Shown piece by piece: positions 1-6,325 of a stretch of 6,356 nt of DNA. The position numbers and the translations under genes were made by a program. Position 1 is the stretch's first letter; every line of letters starts with the position of its first letter. The stretch covers positions 1 through 6,356 of the forward strand of contig JBJENW010000357.1 in assembly GCA_051880395.1 (NCBI GenBank). Direction: 5' to 3'. The notes beneath the pieces were generated by a model, which was not told where the DNA came from, ran no database searches, and was given only the letters and a program-made list of their open reading frames with translations. Origin of the DNA: JBJENW01 sp051880395. Lineage in GTDB: Bacteria > Bacillota > Clostridia > Lachnospirales > Lachnospiraceae.

Positions 1-397
1 CTGCACAGATTTCTATCGTTATAAAATGAGATTTATATTCGCTTTTTTGAAAACTGAACAGACCGCCCATGCGGTGCAGATAGGACTGACCGTTTTTAAC
101 AATGGGCTGCCAGTCTCCCCACTGATCTGTTTCTGAATCTTTTATACGTACAGAAATAAGCGGATCCTCCGTGCTTGTCCAGGATATGGTCATTTGATCA
201 AAATCAGGGACCTCCAGCTGGAGAGAGCAAAAGCCGTTTGCATCCTCTGATAATTTTGATGCTGGAATTACAATATTATCGGAAGTATCCGATGCCCACG
301 CGATACTTGTTTCGATTTGAGTCACCAGCAGTATACAGATCAGAACAGCAGCTGCTTGATCTAAAAAACGCCCGATTTTTGAATTTTTAATAACCAA
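1..397 (-). CDS. Secreted protein of unknown function, N-terminal part, TTG start
   Basis: This open frame runs without a stop from a TTG at 397-395 to the left edge of the window: 132 codons, with the C-terminus missing. It has no ATG near its start, and an in-frame TAG at 403-401 means TTG is the only start that keeps the whole signal peptide. A GGAGG (413-409) lies 11 bases upstream, and the start overlaps the dehydrogenase stop by 11 bases, which suggests translational coupling. The N-terminus has basic residues (K4, K7, R10), a hydrophobic stretch (about 15-27) and an A33-W34-A35 cleavage site. There is no lipobox, so export by the general secretion route is likely. The mature part is polar and looks beta-rich; a segment at about 69-99 has the pattern hydrophobic-x-W, V-x-R, W-x-x-W, loosely like a domain found before some peptidoglycan amidase domains. 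That resemblance is from memory and weak. Its role and its place in a sugar-acid operon are unexplained. Confidence 0.7.
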   Translation of the reverse strand, partial: MVIKNSKIGRFLDQAAAVLICILLVTQIETSIAWASDTSDNIVIPASKLSEDANGFCSLQLEVPDFDQMTISWTSTEDPLISVRIKDSETDQWGDWQPIVKNGQSYLHRMGGLFSFQKSEYKSHFITIEICA

Positions 398-1136
398 AAG
401 CTAATGTACCTCCGTCTACCGCGTAGTCCTGTCCGGTAATATAGCTTCCGTTCGGACCGATCAGAAATTTTGCCATGGCGCCAAGATCTGTGACATCACC
501 AAAGTCATGGACAGCAATACGATTTAAAATTTTTTCACGGCGGTTATCATCCATCACATCATCAAGCATCTTACTGTGAAACCATCCGGGAGCAATGCTA
601 TTTACGCAGATGTTATCAGAAGCCCACTCGATCGCGAGTCCTCTGGTCATGCCGCAGACAGCCGCTTTGCTGGTGCAGTACGGAACTACCTGTGTGAAGC
701 CTAGGTGTGCGCTCATACTGGAAATATTGATAATACGTCCTTTGTGTGGGCTTGCTTTTAAATACGGATAGCAGATCTGGCTCATGCGGAATGTGCAGCT
801 TACATTCACATGGAGAACTTTTTCAAATTCTTCCATCGGAAAATCCTGCGCCAGACATTTATGCGTATAACCGGCATTGTTTACCAGGAAATCCAGATGT
901 CCGTCATGCCGCTTTGCCAGCTCTTTACAAAGCTGTTCCATGGCTTTGAAATCGCTGATGTCCCCTTTGATATTGACTGTCCCCTCAACGCTTTCAGTAT
1001 AATCATCCTTCGTTTTTCCGGTTCGGCTGATGATATAAACAACAGCACCGGCTTCTGCCAGCGTATTGGCAATTGCAAGACCGATTCCGCTGCTTCCGCC
1101 AGTTACAATACCGGCATATCCTTCTAACTCTTTCAT
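387..1136 (-). CDS. Short-chain dehydrogenase/reductase (classical SDR)
   Basis: A 249-residue cytoplasmic NAD(P)-dependent oxidoreductase of usual classical-SDR length. Visible motifs are the Rossmann glycine motif TGGSSGIG (12-19), D60 after the third strand, NNAG (86-89), the structural N111, and a catalytic set S140, Y153 and K157 with the same spacing as in FabG. The second strand ends in S-R (37-38) with no acidic residue, which favours NADP(H), though this is only a tendency. The C-terminus has the usual ITGQDYAVDGG (233-243). The overall look is of the gluconate 5-dehydrogenase / KduD / FabG-like group. The gene follows the dehydratase by 16 bases and has its own AAGGAG site (1150-1145) 8 bases from the ATG. 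In this context it probably oxidises or reduces a sugar acid or keto-deoxy acid. The family call is firm; the substrate is unknown, and a FabG-like name would be misleading. Confidence 0.93.
   Translation of the reverse strand: MKELEGYAGIVTGGSSGIGLAIANTLAEAGAVVYIISRTGKTKDDYTESVEGTVNIKGDISDFKAMEQLCKELAKRHDGHLDFLVNNAGYTHKCLAQDFPMEEFEKVLHVNVSCTFRMSQICYPYLKASPHKGRIINISSMSAHLGFTQVVPYCTSKAAVCGMTRGLAIEWASDNICVNSIAPGWFHSKMLDDVMDDNRREKILNRIAVHDFGDVTDLGAMAKFLIGPNGSYITGQDYAVDGGTLAFGY
409..413 (-). promoter_or_regulatory. Ribosome binding site for the TTG-started secreted protein
   Basis: The minus strand reads GGAGG here, inside the 3' end of the dehydrogenase gene and 11 bases before the TTG at 397-395. 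The spacing is a little long but usable. It is the main support for choosing TTG as the start. Confidence 0.5.
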
Positions 1137-1152
1137 AGTGATGTCTCCTTTG

Positions 1153-2268
1153 TTACAGTTCCAGTTTGCGGTAGCTATGACATGCGTTCTGAATCAGTTC
1201 CCAATCCAGTTCAGCACCTACACCGGGGGTATCCGGAACGGTAATAATTCCGTCTTTGATCGGAAGTTTACCTTTCATCGGAAGCTGGTAATTTTCCTCT
1301 GGCACAAAATATTCAAAATATTCGCAGTTACGAATTGCGCAGCTGACATGCGCGTTAACCAAATCCATGTAATTCATGGTAGTAGTGTGAATTTCACAGT
1401 TCATTCCGAAGGCTTCAGCCATGTGAGCAATCTTCAGAGTGCCGGTAATACCGTCTTTCCAGCTTACATCTGCACGGACGATATCTGCAGCACGCTGGGC
1501 AATTACCTGTGCTACACCCCAGTGCGCGCCGCGTGTGGTTTCGGTCGCTGCAATTGGAATATCCAGTGTGCGGCACAGTTCGCTGTACTTATACAATTCA
1601 AAATCCCTGAACGGTTCTTCCAGCCATTTATAATCCAGCTTTTCCAGCTGGCGCCCGACAGCGACTGCATCACCCATGGTATATTCGGCAACCGGATCAC
1701 TCATCAGTATATATTCCGGTCCTACAGCATCGCGGACAGCCTGATGAATTTCCATATCGAAGGATACTGGCCCGCCTGGATGAGCCTTATATCCCGGAAC
1801 ACCCAGAGATTTGTAATAAAGTGCTTCGTCTACATATTCCTGAACTGTTGCGTGGAAATTTCCACTTGCATAAACCGGAAGACTGTTGCGGTAAGCTCCG
1901 ATGTATTTATATAGCGGAAGACCGGCTTCTTTTGCGCAGATATCCCAGAGCGCAACATCAATCGGTCCCGGAAGGTAAACCGGGAAGAAGGTAAGATGAC
2001 GATCGATGTTCCAAAACTCGTGCCAGATTGCTTCACGGTCATGTGGATCCCGTCCCATGATTACGGGCGCAATATTATCATAGAGGTAACTTTCGGTAAC
2101 TGCACCGCTGCGTGCGGCCAGACAAGTTGCCACCCCATCGATACCGGCATCAGTTCCGATCTTAATTGCGATTACGTCCCAGTCCATTGCAGAAGCACCC
2201 TGACGTTTTTTGTCAAATAAGCAATGCTCTCTGCTGACCCACCACGATTCAAAGCTTGTAATTTTCAT
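1153..2268 (-). CDS. Enolase-superfamily acid-sugar dehydratase (mandelate racemase subgroup)
   Basis: A 371-residue cytoplasmic Mg2+-dependent enzyme that would abstract the proton alpha to a carboxylate; in this subgroup most members dehydrate sugar acids to 2-keto-3-deoxy acids. Metal ligands D191, E217 and E243 are spaced 26 and 26 residues apart, as in mandelate racemase (D195, E221, E247). The base dyad D267 and H294 is 27 apart, as D270 and H297 there. The second-strand motif is K161-A-H163 in place of the common K-x-K. An N-terminal capping domain (about 1-125) precedes the barrel. It is the first gene of the leftward operon, with a GGAG (2282-2279) 10 bases before the ATG, and it diverges from the TRAP operon. 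Family and subgroup are clear. Whether it is a dehydratase, a racemase or a cycloisomerase, and on which sugar acid, cannot be decided here; dehydratase is the best guess from the neighbours. Confidence 0.93.
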   Translation of the reverse strand: MKITSFESWWVSREHCLFDKKRQGASAMDWDVIAIKIGTDAGIDGVATCLAARSGAVTESYLYDNIAPVIMGRDPHDREAIWHEFWNIDRHLTFFPVYLPGPIDVALWDICAKEAGLPLYKYIGAYRNSLPVYASGNFHATVQEYVDEALYYKSLGVPGYKAHPGGPVSFDMEIHQAVRDAVGPEYILMSDPVAEYTMGDAVAVGRQLEKLDYKWLEEPFRDFELYKYSELCRTLDIPIAATETTRGAHWGVAQVIAQRAADIVRADVSWKDGITGTLKIAHMAEAFGMNCEIHTTTMNYMDLVNAHVSCAIRNCEYFEYFVPEENYQLPMKGKLPIKDGIITVPDTPGVGAELDWELIQNACHSYRKLEL

Positions 2269-2312
2269 ACTTAACCATCTCCATTTTCTTGAAAAAGATA
2301 ATTATATCCTGC

Positions 2313-2325
2313 GAATTCTGAATTC
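2313..2325. promoter_or_regulatory. GAATTC-T-GAATTC palindrome in the leftward leader
   Basis: Two GAATTC hexamers separated by one base form a 13-base inverted repeat. It sits immediately downstream of the proposed leftward -10 box, about where transcription would start. It could be an operator for a second regulator or chance in A/T-rich DNA; no known operator type is recognised. Confidence 0.25.
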
Positions 2326-2354
2326 ATCTTAACACAGCTTACTTTGAAAGTAAA
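2326..2354 (-). promoter_or_regulatory. Possible promoter of the dehydratase operon
   Basis: On the minus strand a TTTACT (2354-2349) and a TAAGAT (2331-2326) are separated by 17 bases, each matching four of six consensus positions. This would start transcription near 2319, about 50 bases before the dehydratase ATG. The match is modest, and other A/T-rich hexamers nearby, such as TATATT at 2384-2379, cannot be excluded as the real -10. Confidence 0.35.
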
Positions 2355-2357
2355 TAA

Positions 2358-2369
2358 TGAAACGTTTTT
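2358..2369. promoter_or_regulatory. Imperfect LacI-type operator near the leftward promoter
   Basis: The sequence TGAAACGTTTTT contains an 8-base perfect palindrome AAACGTTT (2360-2367), the same core as the stronger site at 2530-2543. It lies just upstream of the likely leftward -35 box, where a bound repressor would overlap the promoter. The two centres are 173 bases apart, so cooperative binding or looping is possible. Inference only. Confidence 0.4.
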
Positions 2370-2485
2370 TTAAACAAAAATATAGAAAACCACAAACTAT
2401 GTGCGCTTAAAATGGTAAATATGCACAAAAAACAGAAAACGGAATTGAATAAACAGACGAAAAATGGAAAATAATGAATATTTTA

Positions 2486-2512
2486 TTGACAAAAACATGG
2501 GATTGAGATAAT
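2486..2512 (+). promoter_or_regulatory. Promoter of the TRAP transporter operon
   Basis: A perfect TTGACA -35 box (2486-2491) is followed by GATAAT (2507-2512), five of six to the -10 consensus. The -10 is preceded by TG-A (2504-2506), giving an extended -10. The spacer is 15 bases, shorter than the ideal 17, but the extended -10 may compensate. Transcription would start near 2519-2520, about 65 bases before the binding-protein ATG. Confidence 0.65.
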
Positions 2513-2529
2513 CTGAAAATACAGAAAAT

Positions 2530-2543
2530 CTAAAACGTTTTAG
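2530..2543. promoter_or_regulatory. LacI-family-type operator (perfect 14-bp palindrome)
   Basis: CTAAAACGTTTTAG is a perfect palindrome centred on CG, the layout typical of LacI-family operators. It begins about 10 bases after the predicted transcription start, so a bound repressor would block the rightward operon. It does not fit the CcpA cre consensus well, because the outer TG and CA positions are wrong. This points to a locus-specific regulator, whose gene is not in the window. Confidence 0.6.
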
Positions 2544-2584
2544 TATTTTAAGTCAGTGAAAAATGAATAACAGGAGGATGCAAC

Positions 2585-3688
2585 ATGAAAAAAAGATTAT
2601 TGTCACTTACTCTGGCAACGGTAATGGCGGCAAGCCTTTCTGCATGCGGCGGAAGCAAACCGGCAGAGACAAAAGCGGCTGCTCCGGCACAAACGGAAGC
2701 TGCAAAAAAAGAAGAAGCCAAAGCTGAGGAAGCAGCTCCGGCAGAAGGGGCGGCAGCTCCGGAAATTGTATTGAAATATGCAGAGCTGAACAGTGATGAC
2801 AATATCAATACCCGTGTTGGTTATGAGTTTGCAAAATATGTAGATGAAATGTCCAACGGAAGAATCAAGATTGAAGTTTATTCCGCATCTACGCTGGGTG
2901 ATGAAAAGACTTGTTTGAATGCACTGCAGATGGGCGGCGGTACTGTTGATATGTACAGAGCAAACACCAACTCTCTGTCTGATTATGGTTTTAAAAAGTT
3001 GAATATGTTTGGTCTACCTTTTATTTTTAAGGGACGTGAAGCAATGTGGAAGGTCCTTGAAAATGAGGAGCTTGGTCAGGCATTTATGGATGAAGGCGCC
3101 GAAGTAGGCGCAGGAATGATTGGTCTGTTCTATATGGATGAAGGCGCCCGTCATCTGTTTACAACCAAAGAGATCCAGGGACTCGGCGATATTAAAGGAA
3201 TGAAGATCCGTGTACCGGAGACTCAGCTGATGATGGATACCATGAAAGCGCTCGGTGCAGAGCCGACTCCGATCTCCTACAGCGAACTGTACAGCTCTCT
3301 GCAGTCCGGCGTAGTTGATGGCGCGGAGAATGGATATCCGGGATATTCCTCCAACAAATTTTATGAGGTTGCACCTTACTATCTGTTAAGCGGACATACG
3401 TTCAGCCCTGGTATTGTGTTGATGGCAGAAGCAAAATGGAATGCCTTAAGCCCGGAAGATCAGCAGATTCTTCGTGAAGCCGGACAGAAGGCTTCTGACT
3501 GGAATAAGGGTGAAATTGACGCTGAAGAAGTTGCTCTCCGCAAAGAGCTGGAAGACAAAGGCATTACCATTATTGATATGTCTCCGGAAGATACCGCAGC
3601 TGCGCAGTCAGCCTGTGAATCAGTATGGGCTGATTATACGGAGGGTATTGAAGATCTGCTTCAGAAGATGATCGAGGTACAGAATTAA
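2585..3688 (+). CDS. dctP: TRAP transporter substrate-binding lipoprotein (DctP family)
   Basis: A 367-residue solute-binding protein that captures the substrate outside the membrane and hands it to the TRAP permease. The signal peptide ends in a lipobox L18-S19-A20-C21, so it would be lipid-anchored, as expected where there is no outer membrane. Residues 22-59 are a low-complexity Ala/Glu/Lys/Pro linker. The DctP domain follows (about 60-365), with conserved GMKIRVPET (205-213) containing R209, the arginine that in this family pairs with the ligand carboxylate, then ALGAEPTPISYSELYSSLQ (222-240) and VVDGAENG (243-250) with N249. After N249 the common proline is replaced by G-Y. The start is set by AGGAGG (2572-2577), 7 bases from the ATG. 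Downstream come the two membrane subunits. A carboxylate ligand is near certain from the family; a sugar acid is inferred from the neighbouring dehydratase. Confidence 0.95.
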   Translation: MKKRLLSLTLATVMAASLSACGGSKPAETKAAAPAQTEAAKKEEAKAEEAAPAEGAAAPEIVLKYAELNSDDNINTRVGYEFAKYVDEMSNGRIKIEVYSASTLGDEKTCLNALQMGGGTVDMYRANTNSLSDYGFKKLNMFGLPFIFKGREAMWKVLENEELGQAFMDEGAEVGAGMIGLFYMDEGARHLFTTKEIQGLGDIKGMKIRVPETQLMMDTMKALGAEPTPISYSELYSSLQSGVVDGAENGYPGYSSNKFYEVAPYYLLSGHTFSPGIVLMAEAKWNALSPEDQQILREAGQKASDWNKGEIDAEEVALRKELEDKGITIIDMSPEDTAAAQSACESVWADYTEGIEDLLQKMIEVQN

Positions 3689-3717
3689 TTTTTGATGTAA
3701 ATGCAGGAGGAACTCTG

Positions 3718-4236
3718 ATGAAAAAGTTTTACGATGCGGTATACTGGCTGTTTATGTCATTTTGTAAGCTCGTATTTATTTGTTCGATCTGTATTACAAG
3801 CTACGTAGTATTCTGCCGGTATATTTTACATTCCACCCCTCGTTGGGGGGAGCAGGCAATTCTGCTCTGCATGGTATACATGGCTTTGATCAGTGCTTCC
3901 CTGGCGGTACGCACCGACACACATATTCGTGTGATGCTGATCGATTATCTGCTGCCTGAAAAAGCAATCAGTTTTCTGAAGGCTATGAGTCATGTGATGA
4001 TTTGCGGTTTTAGCTTTTTCATGATTATTTATGGTATTCAGTTTACAAAACTGATGAGCAAAAGCGTTATGTCCGGCCTCGGATGCAAACAGAGTTTTCT
4101 GTATGTATCCGTACCGATTGCCGGTGTATGTATGCTTTTGATGGAGAGCGAGAAGCTGATTCTTTATTTCCTGAAAAAAGCAGGCAAAATGCCGAAAGAA
4201 TATGTCGAGAATGGAGGGAAAGCAAATGGTTGTTAA
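3718..4236 (+). CDS. dctQ: TRAP transporter small membrane subunit (DctQ family)
   Basis: A 172-residue membrane protein with four predicted helices (about 10-33, 46-64, 87-110 and 127-150), the normal DctQ size and topology. It carries the family's R34-Y35 and W43-G44-E45 features between helices 1 and 2, and a THIRV stretch (68-72) after helix 2. It pairs with the large subunit to form the sodium-coupled permease. It lies 29 bases after the binding protein, with AGGAGG (3705-3710) 7 bases from its ATG. Its 3' end overlaps the start of the large subunit by 11 bases, so the two are probably translated together. The call rests on length, topology and the gene order P-Q-M. Confidence 0.93.
   Translation: MKKFYDAVYWLFMSFCKLVFICSICITSYVVFCRYILHSTPRWGEQAILLCMVYMALISASLAVRTDTHIRVMLIDYLLPEKAISFLKAMSHVMICGFSFFMIIYGIQFTKLMSKSVMSGLGCKQSFLYVSVPIAGVCMLLMESEKLILYFLKKAGKMPKEYVENGGKANGC
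4213..4218 (+). promoter_or_regulatory. Ribosome binding site that fixes the large-subunit start
   Basis: GGAGGG lies 7 bases before the ATG at 4226, within the end of the small-subunit gene. The in-frame ATGs at 4202 and 4211 lie upstream of or at this site and have no comparable ribosome binding site, so 4226 is the likely true start. Confidence 0.75.
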
Positions 4237-5527
4237 TGAAACAGTAGCAATTGCGATTTTGCTGATTACCTTCTTTGGATTTATTGCTTTCCGTATGCCG
4301 GTGGCATATGCGATTGGCGTTTCCAGCGTGATTACCATGGCTTATCTTCAACTTCCTTTGATGCAGGTCGTTCAGCTGATGGTAAAAGGTGTCTTCTCTT
4401 TCTCATTGATGGCAGTTCCGTTTTTTATTATTGCCGGTGAAATCATGGGAAAAGGCGGTATTTCGGATAAGCTGATCCAGCTGTCGGATGCGCTGGTCGG
4501 ATGGATACGCGGCGGCCTGGCCATGGTTAACATTGTAGCTTCCATGTTTTTCGGCGGCATCTCCGGATCCTCCGCAGCCGATACAGCTTCTCTGGGAACC
4601 ATTTTGATTCCGATGATGGTGGAACAGGGATATGATGCTGACTTTTCTACAGATGTTACTATGGCAAGCTCCGTTCAGGGTATTCTAATCCCGCCCAGCC
4701 ATAACATGGTCATTTATGCAACGGTAGCAGGAACGGTTTCTATCGGACGTCTGTTTCTGGCAGGTTTTGGTCCTGGTATCATTCTTGGAATTGCCCTGAT
4801 GATCTACAGTTACTATATCTCTGTAAAAAAGAATTACCCGAAGGGCGAACCTTTCAGCCTGAAAACTCTGATCAAAACTGCTTCCTCTGCAATCTGGGGA
4901 ATGTTTACTGTAATGATCGTAGTAGTAGGTGTAGTTATCGGTATTTTCACTGCGACAGAATCTGCTGCGATTGCGGTTGTATGGGCATTGTTCGTGTCTG
5001 TGTTTGTATATAGGAAGATGAATCTGAAGGATTTTTGGCAGGTTCTGGAAAATGCGTTGAATACCCTTGCAATTGTACTGATCCTGATTGCAACATCCTC
5101 CGCATTCGGATGGCTGTTGACTTACCTGAAGGTTCCTGCAATTATTTCCAATGCGATTCTTGGATTTACGACGAATAAATATCTGATCCTGATCATGATG
5201 AATATTCTGATGCTGATTTTTGGAACTATGATGGATATGAGCTGTATTATTTTGGTACTGACCCCCATCCTGCTCCCGATTGCTACCAGCATTGGCATTG
5301 ATCCGGTACATTTCGGCGTTATCATGATCGTAAACCTTGGTATTGGTCTGATTACACCTCCGGTTGGATCTACTTTGTTCATCGGTGCGGCGATTTCCAA
5401 GATTCCGATTGAGCGATTATCCAAGAGCATGATTCCGTTCTATCTGGTAATGCTTGTGGTATTAATTTTGGTAACCTACATTCCGGCTTTTGTTATGTTC
5501 CTTCCGAATCTGATTATGCCGGTATAA
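4226..5527 (+). CDS. dctM: TRAP transporter large permease subunit (DctM family)
   Basis: A 433-residue permease that would carry the substrate across the membrane in symport with sodium. It is hydrophobic throughout, about a dozen helices, at the usual DctM length. Family motifs include GGISGSSAADTASLG (110-124), ILIPPSHNMVIY (153-164), FTATESAA (241-248; the usual second residue pair is T-P-T-E), GTMMDM (333-338) and GLITPPVG (374-381). The frame is open from 4202, but the ATG at 4226 is chosen because it follows GGAGGG at a good distance and gives the typical short N-terminus before helix 1. It overlaps the small-subunit stop by 11 bases. It is followed by a stem-loop with a T-run, so it may close the main transcript. 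Confidence 0.95.
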   Translation: MVVNETVAIAILLITFFGFIAFRMPVAYAIGVSSVITMAYLQLPLMQVVQLMVKGVFSFSLMAVPFFIIAGEIMGKGGISDKLIQLSDALVGWIRGGLAMVNIVASMFFGGISGSSAADTASLGTILIPMMVEQGYDADFSTDVTMASSVQGILIPPSHNMVIYATVAGTVSIGRLFLAGFGPGIILGIALMIYSYYISVKKNYPKGEPFSLKTLIKTASSAIWGMFTVMIVVVGVVIGIFTATESAAIAVVWALFVSVFVYRKMNLKDFWQVLENALNTLAIVLILIATSSAFGWLLTYLKVPAIISNAILGFTTNKYLILIMMNILMLIFGTMMDMSCIILVLTPILLPIATSIGIDPVHFGVIMIVNLGIGLITPPVGSTLFIGAAISKIPIERLSKSMIPFYLVMLVVLILVTYIPAFVMFLPNLIMPV

Positions 5528-5547
5528 AAGCAATGAGTTAATTTGAT

Positions 5548-5591
5548 AAATGCTGTTGCCGTGCCGTAAAGGTGATGCAGCAGCATTTTTT
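5548..5591 (+). terminator. Intrinsic terminator or attenuator after the TRAP genes
   Basis: AAATGCTGTTGC (5548-5559) pairs with GCAGCAGCATTT (5577-5588), eleven Watson-Crick pairs and one G-U, around a 17-base loop, ending in a run of six T (5586-5591). This is a good rho-independent terminator shape, although the outer part of the stem is A-T. No promoter is visible between it and the next gene, so partial read-through that lowers expression of the RraA-like gene is the likely role. Confidence 0.75.
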
Positions 5592-5617
5592 GAAAATTTT
5601 ATGAGGAGTGTACGACA

Positions 5618-6325
5618 ATGGCTTTATGGAAAAATGACGAAGAAATGTTTCAGTTGATGAAGGAAAAGTTATATACCCCGGTAGTTGGAGATATTCTGGA
5701 TCAGATGGGATATCCGCATCAGTTTCTTCCGGCGGAAATTCGTCCTCTGGCGGCAATGGTGCCGACTGCCCCGTTTGTGAATGGAGAGGAACCAGATAAC
5801 CGGTTAAAACTGGCCGGTTATGCCTGTACTGTTTTGGAAAATGATATCTATGAAGCGCCCGAAAAACCCTTCGGATTATTGACGGAGGCGCTGGATCAGT
5901 TAAAAGCAAATGAAATTTATGTTGCAACCGGCGCTCATAACAGTGCTCTCTGGGGTGAACTTCTGACAACAACCGCAAAAACGCGGGGGGCGGCAGGTGC
6001 TGTGCTGGATGGATATACAAGAGATACTCCACAGGTTTTGGGGTTGAACTGGCCGGTTTTTGCGAGGGCATGCTGGGCGCAGGATTCCAGTATTCGTACG
6101 TATGTGTTTGATTTCCGATGCACGATCGAGATTGGCCAGGTAACTATTCATGATGGAGATCTTGTTTTTGGCGATGTTGACGGAGTTCTCATTATCCCAA
6201 AGGAAGTGCATGAAGAAGTGCTGGATAAAGCGCTTGAAAAAGCAGCCGGAGAAAAACTGGTGCGCAAGGCGATTGAAAACGGAATGAGTGCGACAGAGGC
6301 GTTTGAGAAATTTGGTATTTTATAA
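5618..6325 (+). CDS. RraA / HMG-aldolase-like protein
   Basis: A 235-residue cytoplasmic protein of the RraA-like family, which includes class II 4-hydroxy-4-methyl-2-oxoglutarate aldolases that also decarboxylate oxaloacetate, and the RNase E regulator RraA. It keeps the aldolase signature: G113-E114-L115-L116 and D131-G-Y-T-R135-D136, in which the arginine binds substrate and the aspartates help hold the metal. The family motif GDVDGVLIIP (185-194) is also present. An enzyme is therefore more likely than a pure RNase regulator, and labels such as dimethylmenaquinone methyltransferase should be avoided. Residues about 46-64 look like an extra loop compared with short family members. AGGAG (5604-5608) lies 9 bases before the ATG. 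It sits 90 bases after the permease, beyond the stem-loop, and probably cleaves or decarboxylates a keto acid made in this pathway. Substrate unknown. Confidence 0.88.
   Translation: MALWKNDEEMFQLMKEKLYTPVVGDILDQMGYPHQFLPAEIRPLAAMVPTAPFVNGEEPDNRLKLAGYACTVLENDIYEAPEKPFGLLTEALDQLKANEIYVATGAHNSALWGELLTTTAKTRGAAGAVLDGYTRDTPQVLGLNWPVFARACWAQDSSIRTYVFDFRCTIEIGQVTIHDGDLVFGDVDGVLIIPKEVHEEVLDKALEKAAGEKLVRKAIENGMSATEAFEKFGIL

Larger units (their letters stand above)
2269..2584. promoter_or_regulatory. Shared control region between the two divergent operons
   Basis: These 316 bases hold no gene. They are strongly A/T-rich and contain both divergent promoters, two sites with an AAACGTTT core, and a GAATTC-T-GAATTC palindrome near the leftward operon's likely transcription start. 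Short A-runs at about 2427-2471, just before the rightward -35 box, could act as an UP-like or bent element, though their spacing is irregular. Confidence 0.8.

Noticed and set aside
175..390. Plus-strand open frame of 71 codons at the left end
   Set aside because: The minus-strand frame over the same bases has a signal peptide, a ribosome binding site and operon context; this one has none of these.
1066..1914. Long open frame on the plus strand (282 codons)
   Set aside because: It lies wholly antisense to the dehydratase and dehydrogenase genes, has no ribosome binding site or recognisable domain, and its composition is that of a shadow frame opposite well-conserved enzymes.
2400..2427. TGTGC ... 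GCACA inverted repeat in the control region
   Set aside because: The arms are only five bases with an 18-base spacer, which does not fit a Crp/Fnr-type site; likely chance.
2530..2543. CcpA catabolite-response (cre) site
   Set aside because: The core CG and A/T flanks fit, but the outer TG and CA positions of the cre consensus are missing, so a LacI-type local regulator is a better reading.
2548..2808. Minus-strand frame of 86 codons rich in alanine and serine
   Set aside because: It is the reverse of the binding protein's Ala/Glu/Lys linker and signal peptide; low complexity explains the open frame.
4685..5311. Open frame on the minus strand (208 codons)
   Set aside because: It is antisense to the large TRAP subunit, rich in Q, N, R and H as expected from the reverse of hydrophobic codons, and has no domain or ribosome binding site.
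5538..6071. Open frame on the minus strand (177 codons)
   Set aside because: It is antisense to the RraA-like gene, proline- and histidine-rich, and resembles no family.
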